Of a stretch of 64,000 nucleotides of DNA, positions 35,649 to 44,404 are shown one piece after another; the first letter of the stretch is position 1, and each line of letters starts with the position of its first letter. Made by a program: the position numbers and the translations under genes. Origin of the DNA: an uncultured Clostridium sp. (GTDB lineage Bacteria > Bacillota > Clostridia > Clostridiales > Clostridiaceae). The DNA is taken from positions 62,001-126,000 of the forward strand of contig UQBY01000003.1 in assembly GCA_900539375.1 (NCBI GenBank). Reading direction: 5' to 3'. The notes under the pieces were generated by a model. It had not been told where the DNA came from. It made no database searches and worked only from the letters and a program-made list of their open reading frames with translations.

Positions 35649-36950
35649 TTAGTTTTGTAGTTTTCCCATCTTCTTGAAAATCTCTACACCTTCATCTAAA
35701 TACTTTTTAGCCAAATCATCTTCTCTTTTATCTAAATAGAATTTTGCTATGGCAATTGCCAAATTACTTGCTTCTTCATTTAAATTAAATTCTTTTGCCA
35801 TATTATAAGTACTAACTAAAATATCTTTAGCCTCTTCTGTTTTTTCTTCAATTGTAAGAATTCTATGTTTAAGCAAATTAACTTCTATAATGCTTTTTAT
35901 ATTATTTCTATCTAGTCTTAAATCTAATTCTTCAAGGGTTTCTTTGCATTTAGGTAAATCTTTAATTTTAATGTAGTTTTTACATAAGTTTATTAAAGTA
36001 TCTACTAATTCACTATCATTGTTTCTTACTCGTATTTCTTTAGATAATTCAAAATGTTTAAATGCTTCATCAATTTCATTAAAGTTATAAAATAACTTTC
36101 CTAAAGTATTTTCTATACTTGAGATAGTACTTGATTTTTCAATTTCTTTATAGACTTCTAAGGCTTTTGTAGAATATTTTATAGCATTTACTGAATCATC
36201 TTTTTTATTATATTCATCTGATAAAGAAATAAGACTACTTGCATATTGTTCTTTATTTTGAATTTCATTAAACTTATTTTTAGCTAAATTTGTGTATTTT
36301 CTAGCTTCCTCTGTTTGTTCTATAGTAAATAAAACTTTTGCCATGTTGTAGTAAATTTCTCCTAGCAAGAAATCATTTCCAATGTTATTATCAGTATAAA
36401 CTTTATCAGCTTGTTTTAAATAACTACTTGCTGAATGATATGCTTTAAGCTTTAATGTAATTTTAGCTAAATTTAAAAAACTTTTTATTATTTCTTCATA
36501 TTTATTATTTTTTATAAAAATAACATTTGCAGACATTAATAATTGTTGAGCCGTTGCAAATTCTTCTTTATTCATATTAATTTCTGCTCTTAAAAAATAA
36601 CATCTTGCCTTTTTATACTCTAAATTATATTTTTCTGCATATTTTAATGCTTCATCTATATAAATTTCACCTTTTTCATATTTTCCACTAATTATGTATG
36701 ACTCAGCTAATTGTTCATAGTAAGTACAAATCTTTTCAGCTTGACTTTCTTCTGATTCCATTAAATATTCTACTGTAGTATTTAAACTACTAGCTAAATA
36801 TTCAAGTAAGTCCATGGAAGGGTTAGACCTACCGGACTCCACTAGACTTATTTGCCCTGGAGTAATTCTATCCTTTGCTAAGTCTTTCAATGTCATTTTC
36901 AATTCTTTTCTTTTTCTTTTTATTTTTTCACCTAATGATAGAATTTCCAT
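35649..36950 (-). CDS. XRE-family regulator with TPR domain
   Basis: Paralogue of the next gene downstream: both begin MEILS-GEKIKR. The HTH (residues 7-62; TLKDLAKDRITPGQISLVE) is closer to the XRE consensus than its neighbour. TPR-like repeats run from about residue 75 to the end (KYEKGEIYIDEALKYAEKYN; NEIDEAFKHFELSKEIR). At 433 residues it is full length. The upstream region has a TATAAT at 36996-37001 but no strong -35. The role is unknown; it is likely a regulator acting with its partner. Confidence 0.82.
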   Translation of the reverse strand: MEILSLGEKIKRKRKELKMTLKDLAKDRITPGQISLVESGRSNPSMDLLEYLASSLNTTVEYLMESEESQAEKICTYYEQLAESYIISGKYEKGEIYIDEALKYAEKYNLEYKKARCYFLRAEINMNKEEFATAQQLLMSANVIFIKNNKYEEIIKSFLNLAKITLKLKAYHSASSYLKQADKVYTDNNIGNDFLLGEIYYNMAKVLFTIEQTEEARKYTNLAKNKFNEIQNKEQYASSLISLSDEYNKKDDSVNAIKYSTKALEVYKEIEKSSTISSIENTLGKLFYNFNEIDEAFKHFELSKEIRVRNNDSELVDTLINLCKNYIKIKDLPKCKETLEELDLRLDRNNIKSIIEVNLLKHRILTIEEKTEEAKDILVSTYNMAKEFNLNEEASNLAIAIAKFYLDKREDDLAKKYLDEGVEIFKKMGKLQN

Positions 36951-37282
36951 ATTTCACGCTTCTTTCTTATAAATTTTATAAAAATATTTATTTTAATTAT
37001 AACATAAATTTAAATAAATAAAACAACAAAATTCACGATTTATAGAAAATTTTATCAATTAATTTATATTTTATGCCATTATTATTATATATTTTTTAAT
37101 TATTATAAGAAAAAAATCCTTTTTGTTTATTAGTAATCTTAAAATTTTAGATAATCTTTGCAAAAATATAAATATTATTTTTATATGGTCAATAATAGAA
37201 TTACTTTTCTTAAATTTTTTTATATTTTTACTAATAATTTAATAAGTTATCTACAAATCAAAAAATATATTTTTATATAAAA
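36951..37282. other. Long AT-rich intergenic region upstream of the XRE-TPR pair
   Basis: About 330 bases with no credible frame on either strand. It contains the likely -10 of the XRE-TPR operon (TATAAT, minus strand, 36996-37001) and one near-match to a DnaA box (TTATCTACA near 37248). I looked for a small secreted-peptide gene that could partner the regulators and found none. Confidence 0.5.
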
Positions 37283-37321
37283 ATGCTGTAAGGTCTTATT
37301 TTTATAGACTTTACAGCATTA
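37283..37321 (-). terminator. Intrinsic terminator after the 54-aa gene
   Basis: A 15-base stem (AATGCTGTAAAGTCT on the minus strand, one wobble) with a 9-base loop lies 5 bases past the stop and is followed by T-rich sequence. Confidence 0.85.
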
Positions 37322-37325
37322 ATAC

Positions 37326-37490
37326 TTATTTTCTCATTCCCATAAATGTATCTTCAGCCATGTTTAAAACCCTATTTCCAGCTCTTCTCATACTTCTTTG
37401 AGTTCTTCTATCAAGCTGTGGAAATACCATCATACCTAAAGTAGCACCTAAAACCATTCCTCCAATTATGCAACATGGATATTTACACAT
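37326..37490 (-). CDS. Small YtxH-like membrane protein (54 aa)
   Basis: This 54-residue gene starts with ATG at 37490, 7 bases after GAGGTG, and ends at its own terminator. The N-terminus has two cysteines (KYPCC) followed by a short hydrophobic, glycine-rich helix (IIGGMVLGATLGMMVF). The rest is basic and amphipathic (DRRTQRSMRRAGNRV). This Gly-rich helix plus PQLDRRTQ pattern resembles YtxH-type and related clostridial small membrane proteins of unknown function. Confidence 0.75.
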   Translation of the reverse strand: MCKYPCCIIGGMVLGATLGMMVFPQLDRRTQRSMRRAGNRVLNMAEDTFMGMRK

Positions 37491-37551
37491 AATATAACAC
37501 CTCTTTAAGTTTAAATTTCTTTCAAAGTTATTATGTGCACTTTAATATATT

Positions 37552-38295
37552 TTATACAATTTTTATATTTTCTTCTCCTTTTGGTGCAATAGAAAGTATT
37601 TGTTCTTTTACTTTATCTGATATAACCTTAATTTCTTTATTTTTAAGCCACTTTTCTACTACTTTATCTGAATCTATTTTTAAAACTTCTTTACATTTTT
37701 CATCTACAAGTTCATTAAATAAATCTCCTGTATGACTATCTACTTTAACAAATATTATTTCCATACCCTTTTTAATAAACTTTTGCATTTTTTCATAATA
37801 TCTTTTTGAAGATTCCCCATTTCTTGACCAAAAACCTGTAGCATGATAGCATATTCCCATATAATCATGAAATATTACTACCTTTTTTCTATTAGTTTTA
37901 AAAGCATATTCAACACCCCTAATAGCTCCTTTAAGTTCTCCTGCTATTTGTCTTATATTTTTAGCTTTTCCTTTCCCACTTTCTATATATAAAACAACTT
38001 CATTTTCTACAGCTACAACTCCATAAGAATACTCTTCTGTTTCTATACTATAACTTCCGTCTACATATATATGAAGGCAATCTTTAGGATAGGTTTTATC
38101 TGATTTTTTAAAGCCACTAAAAGAATTATCAAAAAAGTTTCTTGCCTCTTCTAAACTTTTAAAACTTTTATATTTTGCTCCCTTTACCCCTTTTACATAC
38201 TTTAAACATTCATCCCATGTATCAACAATAATATTTTCTACTTTCTTTTTATTAAATGAATCATAGCCTTCTTTTATTGCATAAAACTTTGCCAT
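37552..38295 (-). CDS. rnhA: Ribonuclease H with N-terminal viroplasmin/RNase H-binding domain
   Basis: Cuts RNA in RNA:DNA hybrids. The first 50 residues are the small hybrid-binding domain (KFYAIKEGYDSF...WDECLKYVKG...YKSFKSLEEA), as in eukaryotic RNase H1 and Bacillus/Clostridium RnhA relatives. The catalytic domain from about residue 75 has the acidic residues in HIYVDGSYS, AGELKGA, FHDYMGI and a C-terminal VDSHTGD-N-LVD pattern. At 247 residues it is complete. Confidence 0.88.
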   Translation of the reverse strand: MAKFYAIKEGYDSFNKKKVENIIVDTWDECLKYVKGVKGAKYKSFKSLEEARNFFDNSFSGFKKSDKTYPKDCLHIYVDGSYSIETEEYSYGVVAVENEVVLYIESGKGKAKNIRQIAGELKGAIRGVEYAFKTNRKKVVIFHDYMGICYHATGFWSRNGESSKRYYEKMQKFIKKGMEIIFVKVDSHTGDLFNELVDEKCKEVLKIDSDKVVEKWLKNKEIKVISDKVKEQILSIAPKGEENIKIV

Positions 38296-38324
38296 AAATT
38301 TCTTATCCTTTCCTTTATTTTTTA

Positions 38325-39275
38325 TTATAAGGTTTTTAGCTCTTCTATAAGATTATAAATCTTTTCTACATTTTTCACTCCAAAAATATCTTTAACACAA
38401 CCTAAGCCTACTTTTAAGCTTTCTATTAAATCATCATCTCCTGCCCAATTTTCTAATATAATATTAGGAGAAACATCTGTTGCTATTTTACTTAAAGCAA
38501 AAAATATAACTGCAATATCATCAATTTTACCTATAAAAGGTATTTTATCTGGTATTAAATCACTAGGAAAACAAGTATATGCTAATGAAGCAGAAATTAT
38601 TAATTTAGTTTTTATAGATACTCTATTATCTTTTAAAAGCCTATAAATTAAAGTTATTAAATCTGGAATAATTAAAAGATAATCTGATACTCCTCTTATA
38701 TTTTTAGGTATCTTCTCTTTTATAACTTCCCTTCCTTTATTATATGAATCTTCTATTTTATTTATTGGAATATTTTCTTCTACTTCTTCTTTAATTTCTT
38801 CCTCTTCTAAAGCCTTTATAATTTCTCCCTTTATAGAAATTTTTATATCTTGAATTTCAACTTTAACTTCATTTTTCTTTACATATACATCTGCTAAATT
38901 AAAATCAAAAAAAGTAATATCTTTTAAAAGTTTATTTAAATTAATTATTACTTTGTCTTTTTCAGAATAAAGTCCATCTAAATTTATAAGCTGAAATCCT
39001 TTCTTTAATACAAAACTTCTTATAGGTCTAAATATACCAATCTTTGATAATTTAACCTTAGAAACCTTTAAAGCAAGTTCCTTTTCCTTAACTTCACTAA
39101 TTTCTAGAACTATTTCAAAATTTATTTCTATTTTACTTTCAAACTTTCCTTTTATTGTTATGTTTTGATTTATTATTACTTCATTTATTTTTAAAGGTTC
39201 TACATTTACAAATTCATTAATTATGCTTAATATGTCTTCATTAGAAATATCTATTTTAACACTAGAAATTCTCAT
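38325..39275 (-). CDS. DUF1232 (YkvA-like) protein
   Basis: The C-terminal part (about residues 215-280) carries the DUF1232/YkvA signature FPSDLIPDKIPFIGKIDD in a short hydrophobic hairpin. The N-terminal 190 residues, rich in Glu and Lys, are a soluble beta-rich region of unknown function. DUF1232 proteins are small membrane-associated proteins of unclear role; the long N-terminal part is unusual. The start is uncertain: ATG 39275 with a weak GAAG site is chosen over GTG 39293, whose AAAGG lies too close. Confidence 0.7.
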   Translation of the reverse strand: MRISSVKIDISNEDILSIINEFVNVEPLKINEVIINQNITIKGKFESKIEINFEIVLEISEVKEKELALKVSKVKLSKIGIFRPIRSFVLKKGFQLINLDGLYSEKDKVIINLNKLLKDITFFDFNLADVYVKKNEVKVEIQDIKISIKGEIIKALEEEEIKEEVEENIPINKIEDSYNKGREVIKEKIPKNIRGVSDYLLIIPDLITLIYRLLKDNRVSIKTKLIISASLAYTCFPSDLIPDKIPFIGKIDDIAVIFFALSKIATDVSPNIILENWAGDDDLIESLKVGLGCVKDIFGVKNVEKIYNLIEELKTL

Positions 39276-39320
39276 GCTTTGTTCTTCACACACCTTTCAA
39301 TTAAATTTAAAGTTTCTATA

Positions 39321-39357
39321 AAAAAACAAGCAGGAATTTTTATCCTACCTGTTTTTT
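39321..39357 (-). terminator. Intrinsic terminator of hisS
   Basis: The stem (arms 39321-39335 and 39343-39357) pairs fully, with two G-U wobbles, only when read on the minus strand. This fits termination of hisS; it ends in six T. Confidence 0.8.
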
Positions 39358-39364
39358 ATTAGAC

Positions 39365-40657
39365 TTAAAGTTCTTCAAATTTAATTTTATTTTGCTCTCC
39401 AGTTTCCATATCTTTAATTGTTACTTCTCTAGCTTCTGCTTCATCTTCACCAATTAATATAACCTTAGTCATATTAAGTTTATTTGCAAAATTCATCTTT
39501 TTCTTTATCTTATCATTTTCTAAATAAACTTCAGCTGTTTTTCCACTTTGTTGAAGTTTAGCTAAAACTTCCATTGAAAATTCAAAGGTATCTCCTATTG
39601 GAACAATTAAATATTTTTCATTATCTTCTAACTTATAATTTTCTAAAAATCCTATTTCTCCAAGTACAAAGAATAATCTTGTAAGACCTATAGACATACC
39701 AACTCCAGGAAGAACATTATCTGTATAATTTTGTGCTAAGTTATCATATCTTCCACCTGATGATATTGAACCAAATTCTTCATGACCTTCAATAAGGGTT
39801 TCAAATACAGTTCCTGTATAATAATCAAGACCTCTTATTATTTTTAAATCAATTTTAAAGAAGTTTTTATCAACTCCAAAAAGTGATAAATATTTTATAA
39901 CTTCTTCAAGTTCATCTACACCTTTTTTATAAAGTTCATTTTCAATATTTAAAGTTTTAAGGTTAGATATTATAGATTCATTGTCTCCTGAAAATTCCAT
40001 AACCTTATTAATAAAATTGCTCTTTTCTTCTCCTACAAGATTAATTAAATCTTCTGTAAACTTTTCTTTTCCTATCTTATCATACTTGTCTATTAAAATC
40101 ATTACTTCAATATCATTTTCTATATTTAACTCTTGAAGTATTCCTTTAAGTATTTTTCTATTGCTCATTTGAATTTTAAACTTTCCAAGTCCAATACTCT
40201 TTAAAGCCTTATAAACAGTAGAAACAACTAAAGCATCATTTTTTATATCAAGCTTTCCATTTCCAACCACATCAACATCACATTGGTAAAACTCTCTATA
40301 TCTTCCTCTTTGATTTCTTTCCCCTCTATAAACTTTTCCTATTTGATATCTTTTAAAAGGGAAAGTTAGATCATTGTAATATTGTGCTACAAATCTTGCA
40401 AAAGGCACTGTTAAATCAAATCTTAAAGCTAAATCTTTATCTCCCTTTTTAAAACTATAAACTTGTTTTTCTGTTTCTCCTGCTGATTTTGCAAGAAGAA
40501 CAGAAGCTTTTTCTATTATTGGAGTATCCATTGGAAGAAATCCATTTTGTGAATAAACATTAGTAACTTTATTTACTATATCATTAAATATTAATTGTTC
40601 CTTTGGTAAAAGTTCCATAAATCCTGGCAAAATTGATGGTTTTATTTTATTACTCAA
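39365..40657 (-). CDS. hisS: Histidyl-tRNA synthetase
   Basis: Charges tRNA-His. It is a class II synthetase with motif 2 in ERNQRGRYREFYQCDVD, the histidine-specific RGLDYYTGTVFE and motif 3 SGGRYDNL. The C-terminal anticodon-binding domain from about residue 335 is complete, unlike HisZ at 16338-17474. Start: TTG 40657 has GAGAGG 8 bases upstream and is preferred; ATG 40663 lies only 2 bases from that site. The leader is only about 70 bases, so there is no T-box. It lies downstream of lepB. Confidence 0.93.
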   Translation of the reverse strand: MSNKIKPSILPGFMELLPKEQLIFNDIVNKVTNVYSQNGFLPMDTPIIEKASVLLAKSAGETEKQVYSFKKGDKDLALRFDLTVPFARFVAQYYNDLTFPFKRYQIGKVYRGERNQRGRYREFYQCDVDVVGNGKLDIKNDALVVSTVYKALKSIGLGKFKIQMSNRKILKGILQELNIENDIEVMILIDKYDKIGKEKFTEDLINLVGEEKSNFINKVMEFSGDNESIISNLKTLNIENELYKKGVDELEEVIKYLSLFGVDKNFFKIDLKIIRGLDYYTGTVFETLIEGHEEFGSISSGGRYDNLAQNYTDNVLPGVGMSIGLTRLFFVLGEIGFLENYKLEDNEKYLIVPIGDTFEFSMEVLAKLQQSGKTAEVYLENDKIKKKMNFANKLNMTKVILIGEDEAEAREVTIKDMETGEQNKIKFEEL

Positions 40658-40733
40658 AATCATTACCTCTCTTTAAACTTTTTTCTAAAATCATTATTTC
40701 TAGTATATCAAAAATAAAAAATTCAATCAATTG

Positions 40734-41303
40734 TTAATAAATTTTTGAAAATGAAGATAAACTAAATATTGCCTTTCCAACTACTTCTTTTTCAACATCT
40801 ATAAGGCCTATTTCACTACTTCTACTATCTAAACTATTATTTCTATTATCTCCCATAACAAATAAATATCCTTCTGGTATAGTTACTGTTATGTTTTCAT
40901 TTTTATTCATAGGCTCATTTATATATGGTTCATCTAAAACTTCTCCATTAACATAAACTTTATTATTTTGAATTTTAATTGTATCTCCACCTTGTCCAAT
41001 AACCCTTTTTATTATATAATCTCCATCTTTTACTTTCTTTTTTATTACAATAATATCTCCTTTTGAAGGAATATGCTTTTCTGAATATGCTTGTTGAAAA
41101 AGAAGAAGCTTTTCATTATCATATAATGTGGAATCCATAGAATGTCCATCAACTACCACTACACTAAAAAAGTGTAAGATAACAGCTGATATAATAACTG
41201 CTATTAATACTGTACTTCCCATTTCTTTTATAGAAGAAAATAGCTTTCTCTTTTTTTCTCTTTTTCTCTTTCGCTTTCTTATTTCTCCCATATAATCTTT
41301 CAT
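40734..41303 (-). CDS. lepB: Signal peptidase I
   Basis: Membrane serine protease that removes signal peptides. A basic N-terminal cytoplasmic segment rich in Lys and Arg precedes one membrane helix (about residues 30-50). The catalytic serine is in VDGHSMDSTL and the lysine in YIIKRVIGQGGD; GDNRNNSLDSR is the conserved box E. At 189 residues it is the Gram-positive type. It lies 16 bases after pheA on the same strand. Confidence 0.95.
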   Translation of the reverse strand: MKDYMGEIRKRKRKREKKRKLFSSIKEMGSTVLIAVIISAVILHFFSVVVVDGHSMDSTLYDNEKLLLFQQAYSEKHIPSKGDIIVIKKKVKDGDYIIKRVIGQGGDTIKIQNNKVYVNGEVLDEPYINEPMNKNENITVTIPEGYLFVMGDNRNNSLDSRSSEIGLIDVEKEVVGKAIFSLSSFSKIY

Positions 41304-41318
41304 ATATTCATCATCCTT

Positions 41319-42140
41319 TTATTGATAAAATCCTAATATTTTTATAACATGTTTTTTCCTTATTAATTTTAAAGTGTTTAATATTTTTTCCTTATCTTCT
41401 ACCTTTCCACTTATTTCAATGAAGAAATTATATTTTCCAAGTGCTTCTTTTGTAGGTCTAGACATTATTGATACTAAATTTATATTATTTATAGCAAATT
41501 CTTTTAATAAATCATAAAGTACACCTGGTTCATTTTCTGCATTTGTTACATAAATTGATACATTTATATCTTTATCTAAATTAAGCTTTATGTCCTTTTT
41601 ATCAGAAGATAATATTACAAATCTAGTTCTATTATTTTCTGAATCTGTAACATTTCTTATTCCAAATTTATGTTTTGAAGAATCATATATATATTTTGGA
41701 ATAATTGCTGCAGCCCCTTTTTCTCCTTCATTAAATTTATTTAATGATTCAATATTACTTTCTGTAATTATAATTCCTGCATTAGTCATTTTCTTAATGA
41801 TTTTCATACATTGTTCCTTAGATTTAAATTGTACATAAAGCTTTTTTATATCTTCAAGCTTTTCTACATTAGTTATTAAAGAAAATTGTACTGGTATTGA
41901 AAGTTGTCCTACTATATATACATCTCTATCTAAAAGTAAATCTAATGTTCTTTGCACAAAACCTGCTAATGTATTTTCTATTGGTACAATACCTAAATTA
42001 TGTGTACTTCCTATGGAATAAAAAACATCATCTATAGTATCAAAAAAATCTTTTTTTCTATATCCTTTTTCTTTTATGTATACTTCTGCTGCTGCATCAC
42101 TAAAAGTTCCTGATGGCCCTAATACTGCTATCTTATCCAT
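41319..42140 (-). CDS. pheA: Prephenate dehydratase
   Basis: Converts prephenate to phenylpyruvate in phenylalanine synthesis. The catalytic domain begins with VLGPSGTFSDAAAEVY and includes the TRF motif (NNRTRFVILS); the C-terminal ACT domain (from about 195) gives phenylalanine feedback, with the SIMSRPTKEALG segment. At 273 residues it is the stand-alone form without chorismate mutase. It is first of pheA-lepB; whether hisS joins the same transcript is uncertain. Confidence 0.95.
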   Translation of the reverse strand: MDKIAVLGPSGTFSDAAAEVYIKEKGYRKKDFFDTIDDVFYSIGSTHNLGIVPIENTLAGFVQRTLDLLLDRDVYIVGQLSIPVQFSLITNVEKLEDIKKLYVQFKSKEQCMKIIKKMTNAGIIITESNIESLNKFNEGEKGAAAIIPKYIYDSSKHKFGIRNVTDSENNRTRFVILSSDKKDIKLNLDKDINVSIYVTNAENEPGVLYDLLKEFAINNINLVSIMSRPTKEALGKYNFFIEISGKVEDKEKILNTLKLIRKKHVIKILGFYQ

Positions 42141-42269
42141 TGTTTGTCCCCTTTTTATAAATACTTTCTTAACTTCTATTATTTCATAATATTAAGCTTA
42201 CCTCAATACTTCATGATATAATTAATATATAAAATTAAAATATTTTTCACAAAAGAGGAGCTGATTTTT

Positions 42270-42821
42270 ATGACATTACTAAGTAAATATCTTGGACTTT
42301 ATATGGCAGAAAACAAATATGAGCTAGAAGGAATTCTTGATAAGATTGATATTATTAAAAAGAATATGTCTGAATATCCTTGGATAAATGAAATTAATTT
42401 TGAAGATGTGGCAAAAACTTTTTATGAAAATTACAATACTAATATTATGGTTGTTGATACTATGCTTCATCATGTACATTTGCAAGATAATTCTCTTAGA
42501 GAAAAAGTTTATATTTTTGTTGGAGTTTATTTAAATAAAAGAATTAATTTTTTTACTGGAATAATGACAGAATGGGGCTCTAATAATGATATAAACTTTG
42601 TAAATACTCTTTTAAAAAATAATAATATAATTCTTCCAAAACTTCGTATATGCCAAACTCATGGAAATACTTTAGAAGCTCGTAGCAGAGGATGTAGCAT
42701 GGAAGCTATATATATTTCCTTTTTAAAAATTGAAGATGAAATTGATAATAAAAACATTCACAAACTTAAAGAAATATTTCCTGATGGTTATATAGAAGAA
42801 ACTAATAAAATTACCTATTAA
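42270..42821 (+). CDS. Soluble protein of unknown function
   Basis: I do not recognise a family in this 183-residue protein. It has no signal or membrane segment. Recognisable features are a His-rich stretch (MLHHVHLQ) and a C-terminal block with cysteine (LRICQTHG; RSRGCSMEA). The ATG follows GAGGAG at a good distance. It is divergent from pheA and ends just before small RNA locus A, whose terminator it may share. Confidence 0.65.
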   Translation: MTLLSKYLGLYMAENKYELEGILDKIDIIKKNMSEYPWINEINFEDVAKTFYENYNTNIMVVDTMLHHVHLQDNSLREKVYIFVGVYLNKRINFFTGIMTEWGSNNDINFVNTLLKNNNIILPKLRICQTHGNTLEARSRGCSMEAIYISFLKIEDEIDNKNIHKLKEIFPDGYIEETNKITY

Positions 42822-42830
42822 TTTTTCATT

Positions 42831-42975
42831 TTGACATAAAACTGTCACATTACTACTTTATACTGAATCTTGTTAAGTAGTTAAACATAAATATTATTAT
42901 CCCTTATAAAATATTAAACTATCCCCCAGATAGTAAATAAAACCACTACATTCCCCATGTAGTGGTTTTATTTTT
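42831..42975 (+). ncRNA. Candidate small RNA A with C-rich hairpin loops
   Basis: Between two genes lies a compact unit: TTGACA with TGAC-N8-GTCA (42832-42847), TATACT 22 bases later (42859-42864), and then three hairpins in a row. Hairpin 1 (42890-42915) has CCC in a 14-base loop. Hairpin 2 (42918-42934) is ACTATC-CCCCA-GATAGT. Hairpin 3 (42935-42973) is the terminator with a TTCCCCA loop. A second locus at 49538 has the same layout. C-rich loops in Firmicute small RNAs pair with Shine-Dalgarno sites. The predicted RNA starts near 42871 and is about 100 nt. Its function is unknown. Confidence 0.55.
42935..42973. terminator. Bidirectional terminator between small RNA A and the MATE gene
   Basis: A perfect 16-base stem (AAATAAAACCACTACA and complement) with loop TTCCCCA is followed by T runs on both sides. 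It ends the plus-strand RNA and the minus-strand MATE gene. Confidence 0.9.
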
Positions 42976-42977
42976 AT

Positions 42978-44321
42978 TTATCTAGTAATATTGTTAAGCC
43001 ATTTATAGGTTTTAAATCTTACTGTAGATAATGGAACCTTTATTATTTCATCACTCATTAATATAACATAAACCATTGGTACACTCCATTTAAATACAAA
43101 GGCTGCTATTGCACTTAAAAGTATTGAGCAACCCCACATTGTTGTTACATCAATAAATAATCCAAATTTAGTATCTCCACCTGCTCTAAATATTCCAACA
43201 ATCATTGTAGTATTATATGCTTGGCATAAGACAAAATAGGACATAACAAACATCATACTACCAAGATAAGAAACTGCTAAAGGTGAAATAGTTAAATTCG
43301 CCATTGCAATTGGTCTTACTATTAAAACTATAATAGAGCCCATAAGCCCTGTAATTAGACTTATTTTTATAAACTTTGTCCCATATATTTTTGCTTCTTT
43401 AATTTTATTTTCACCAATAGCTTTTCCAATAACTATAGATGCTGCTGTTGCTACTCCAAATGTAACTACTGTTGCTAATTGCCTAGTTACTTGAACTACA
43501 GAACTAGCTGCTGCTGCTTGACTTCCAAGTTGTCCAAGTATAGCTGCATTTGCAGAAGTTCCAAGTCCCCACATCATTTCATTTATAGTTACTGGTATTG
43601 AAAATTTCATAAAATCTTTAAATAAAGCTGAATCTAATTTTATAAAGTTTTTAAATCTAAATTTAATTACATCATTATATTTATGTGCATAAATTCCTGT
43701 AATAATAAGTTCAACACATCTTGCTATTACTGTTGATAAGGCTGCTCCTTCTATTCCTAAAGCAGGTAAACCAAGTTTTCCAAATATAAAAATATAATTT
43801 AAAATAACATTTAATACTAATGAAATAAAATATACAACTGTTGATATTACAACTTTTTCAACACTTCTCATAATGTTTAAATAAATCATTGTTATTGAAG
43901 AAAATATATATGAAAAACATACTATTCTTAAATATTTAATTCCTTCATTAATGACTTCTGTTTCTGATGAAAAAATCATCATTATTTGCTTTGGAAATAT
44001 AAATGTTACTGCTGTAAATATAACTCCAACTGTTAAGGAAAATCTTAGTGCTATTCCTAAAACTTTTTCAATTGTCTTTGTATCTCCCTTTCCCCAATAT
44101 TGAGCTGTAAGAACTGCTGCTCCAGAGGTTAGCCCAAAGAAAATCAAGCTCATTATAAACTGAACTTGATTTCCAAGAGAAGAGGCTGATAAAACAGTTT
44201 CGCTTACCTTTCCAAGCATAATTACATCAGCAGAAGTTACTCCTACATTAATTAAATTTTGTAAAGCTATTGGAACAACTAATGCAAATACCATTTTGTA
44301 AAAATTCTTGTTACTTTCCAA
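42978..44321 (-). CDS. MATE family efflux transporter
   Basis: Twelve-helix sodium or proton antiporter of the MATE family. The duplicated halves are visible, with the family's N-terminal FALVVPIALQNLINV and the second-half FSIPVTINEMMWGLG, and the GGDTKFGLF segment. About 447 residues is standard. TTG 44321 is preferred because AGGTGA lies 5 bases upstream, over GTG 44330. The substrate cannot be told from sequence. It is a single gene ending at the terminator shared with small RNA A. Confidence 0.9.
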   Translation of the reverse strand: MESNKNFYKMVFALVVPIALQNLINVGVTSADVIMLGKVSETVLSASSLGNQVQFIMSLIFFGLTSGAAVLTAQYWGKGDTKTIEKVLGIALRFSLTVGVIFTAVTFIFPKQIMMIFSSETEVINEGIKYLRIVCFSYIFSSITMIYLNIMRSVEKVVISTVVYFISLVLNVILNYIFIFGKLGLPALGIEGAALSTVIARCVELIITGIYAHKYNDVIKFRFKNFIKLDSALFKDFMKFSIPVTINEMMWGLGTSANAAILGQLGSQAAAASSVVQVTRQLATVVTFGVATAASIVIGKAIGENKIKEAKIYGTKFIKISLITGLMGSIIVLIVRPIAMANLTISPLAVSYLGSMMFVMSYFVLCQAYNTTMIVGIFRAGGDTKFGLFIDVTTMWGCSILLSAIAAFVFKWSVPMVYVILMSDEIIKVPLSTVRFKTYKWLNNITR

Positions 44322-44404
44322 ATTTATCACCTACATCTTTCATTCATTCCATACTATTATAATGAATTTTTAAGATAAAACAAGGGTATAACAAAAATTT
44401 CATA

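Noticed and set aside
36951..37325. Peptide pheromone gene for the XRE-TPR regulators
   Set aside because: No short frame with a ribosome site, signal-like hydrophobic core and stop was found on either strand.
40664..40733. T-box riboswitch before hisS
   Set aside because: The gap is only about 70 bases; no T-box sequence, specifier loop or antiterminator fits. The his and thr leaders also lack one.
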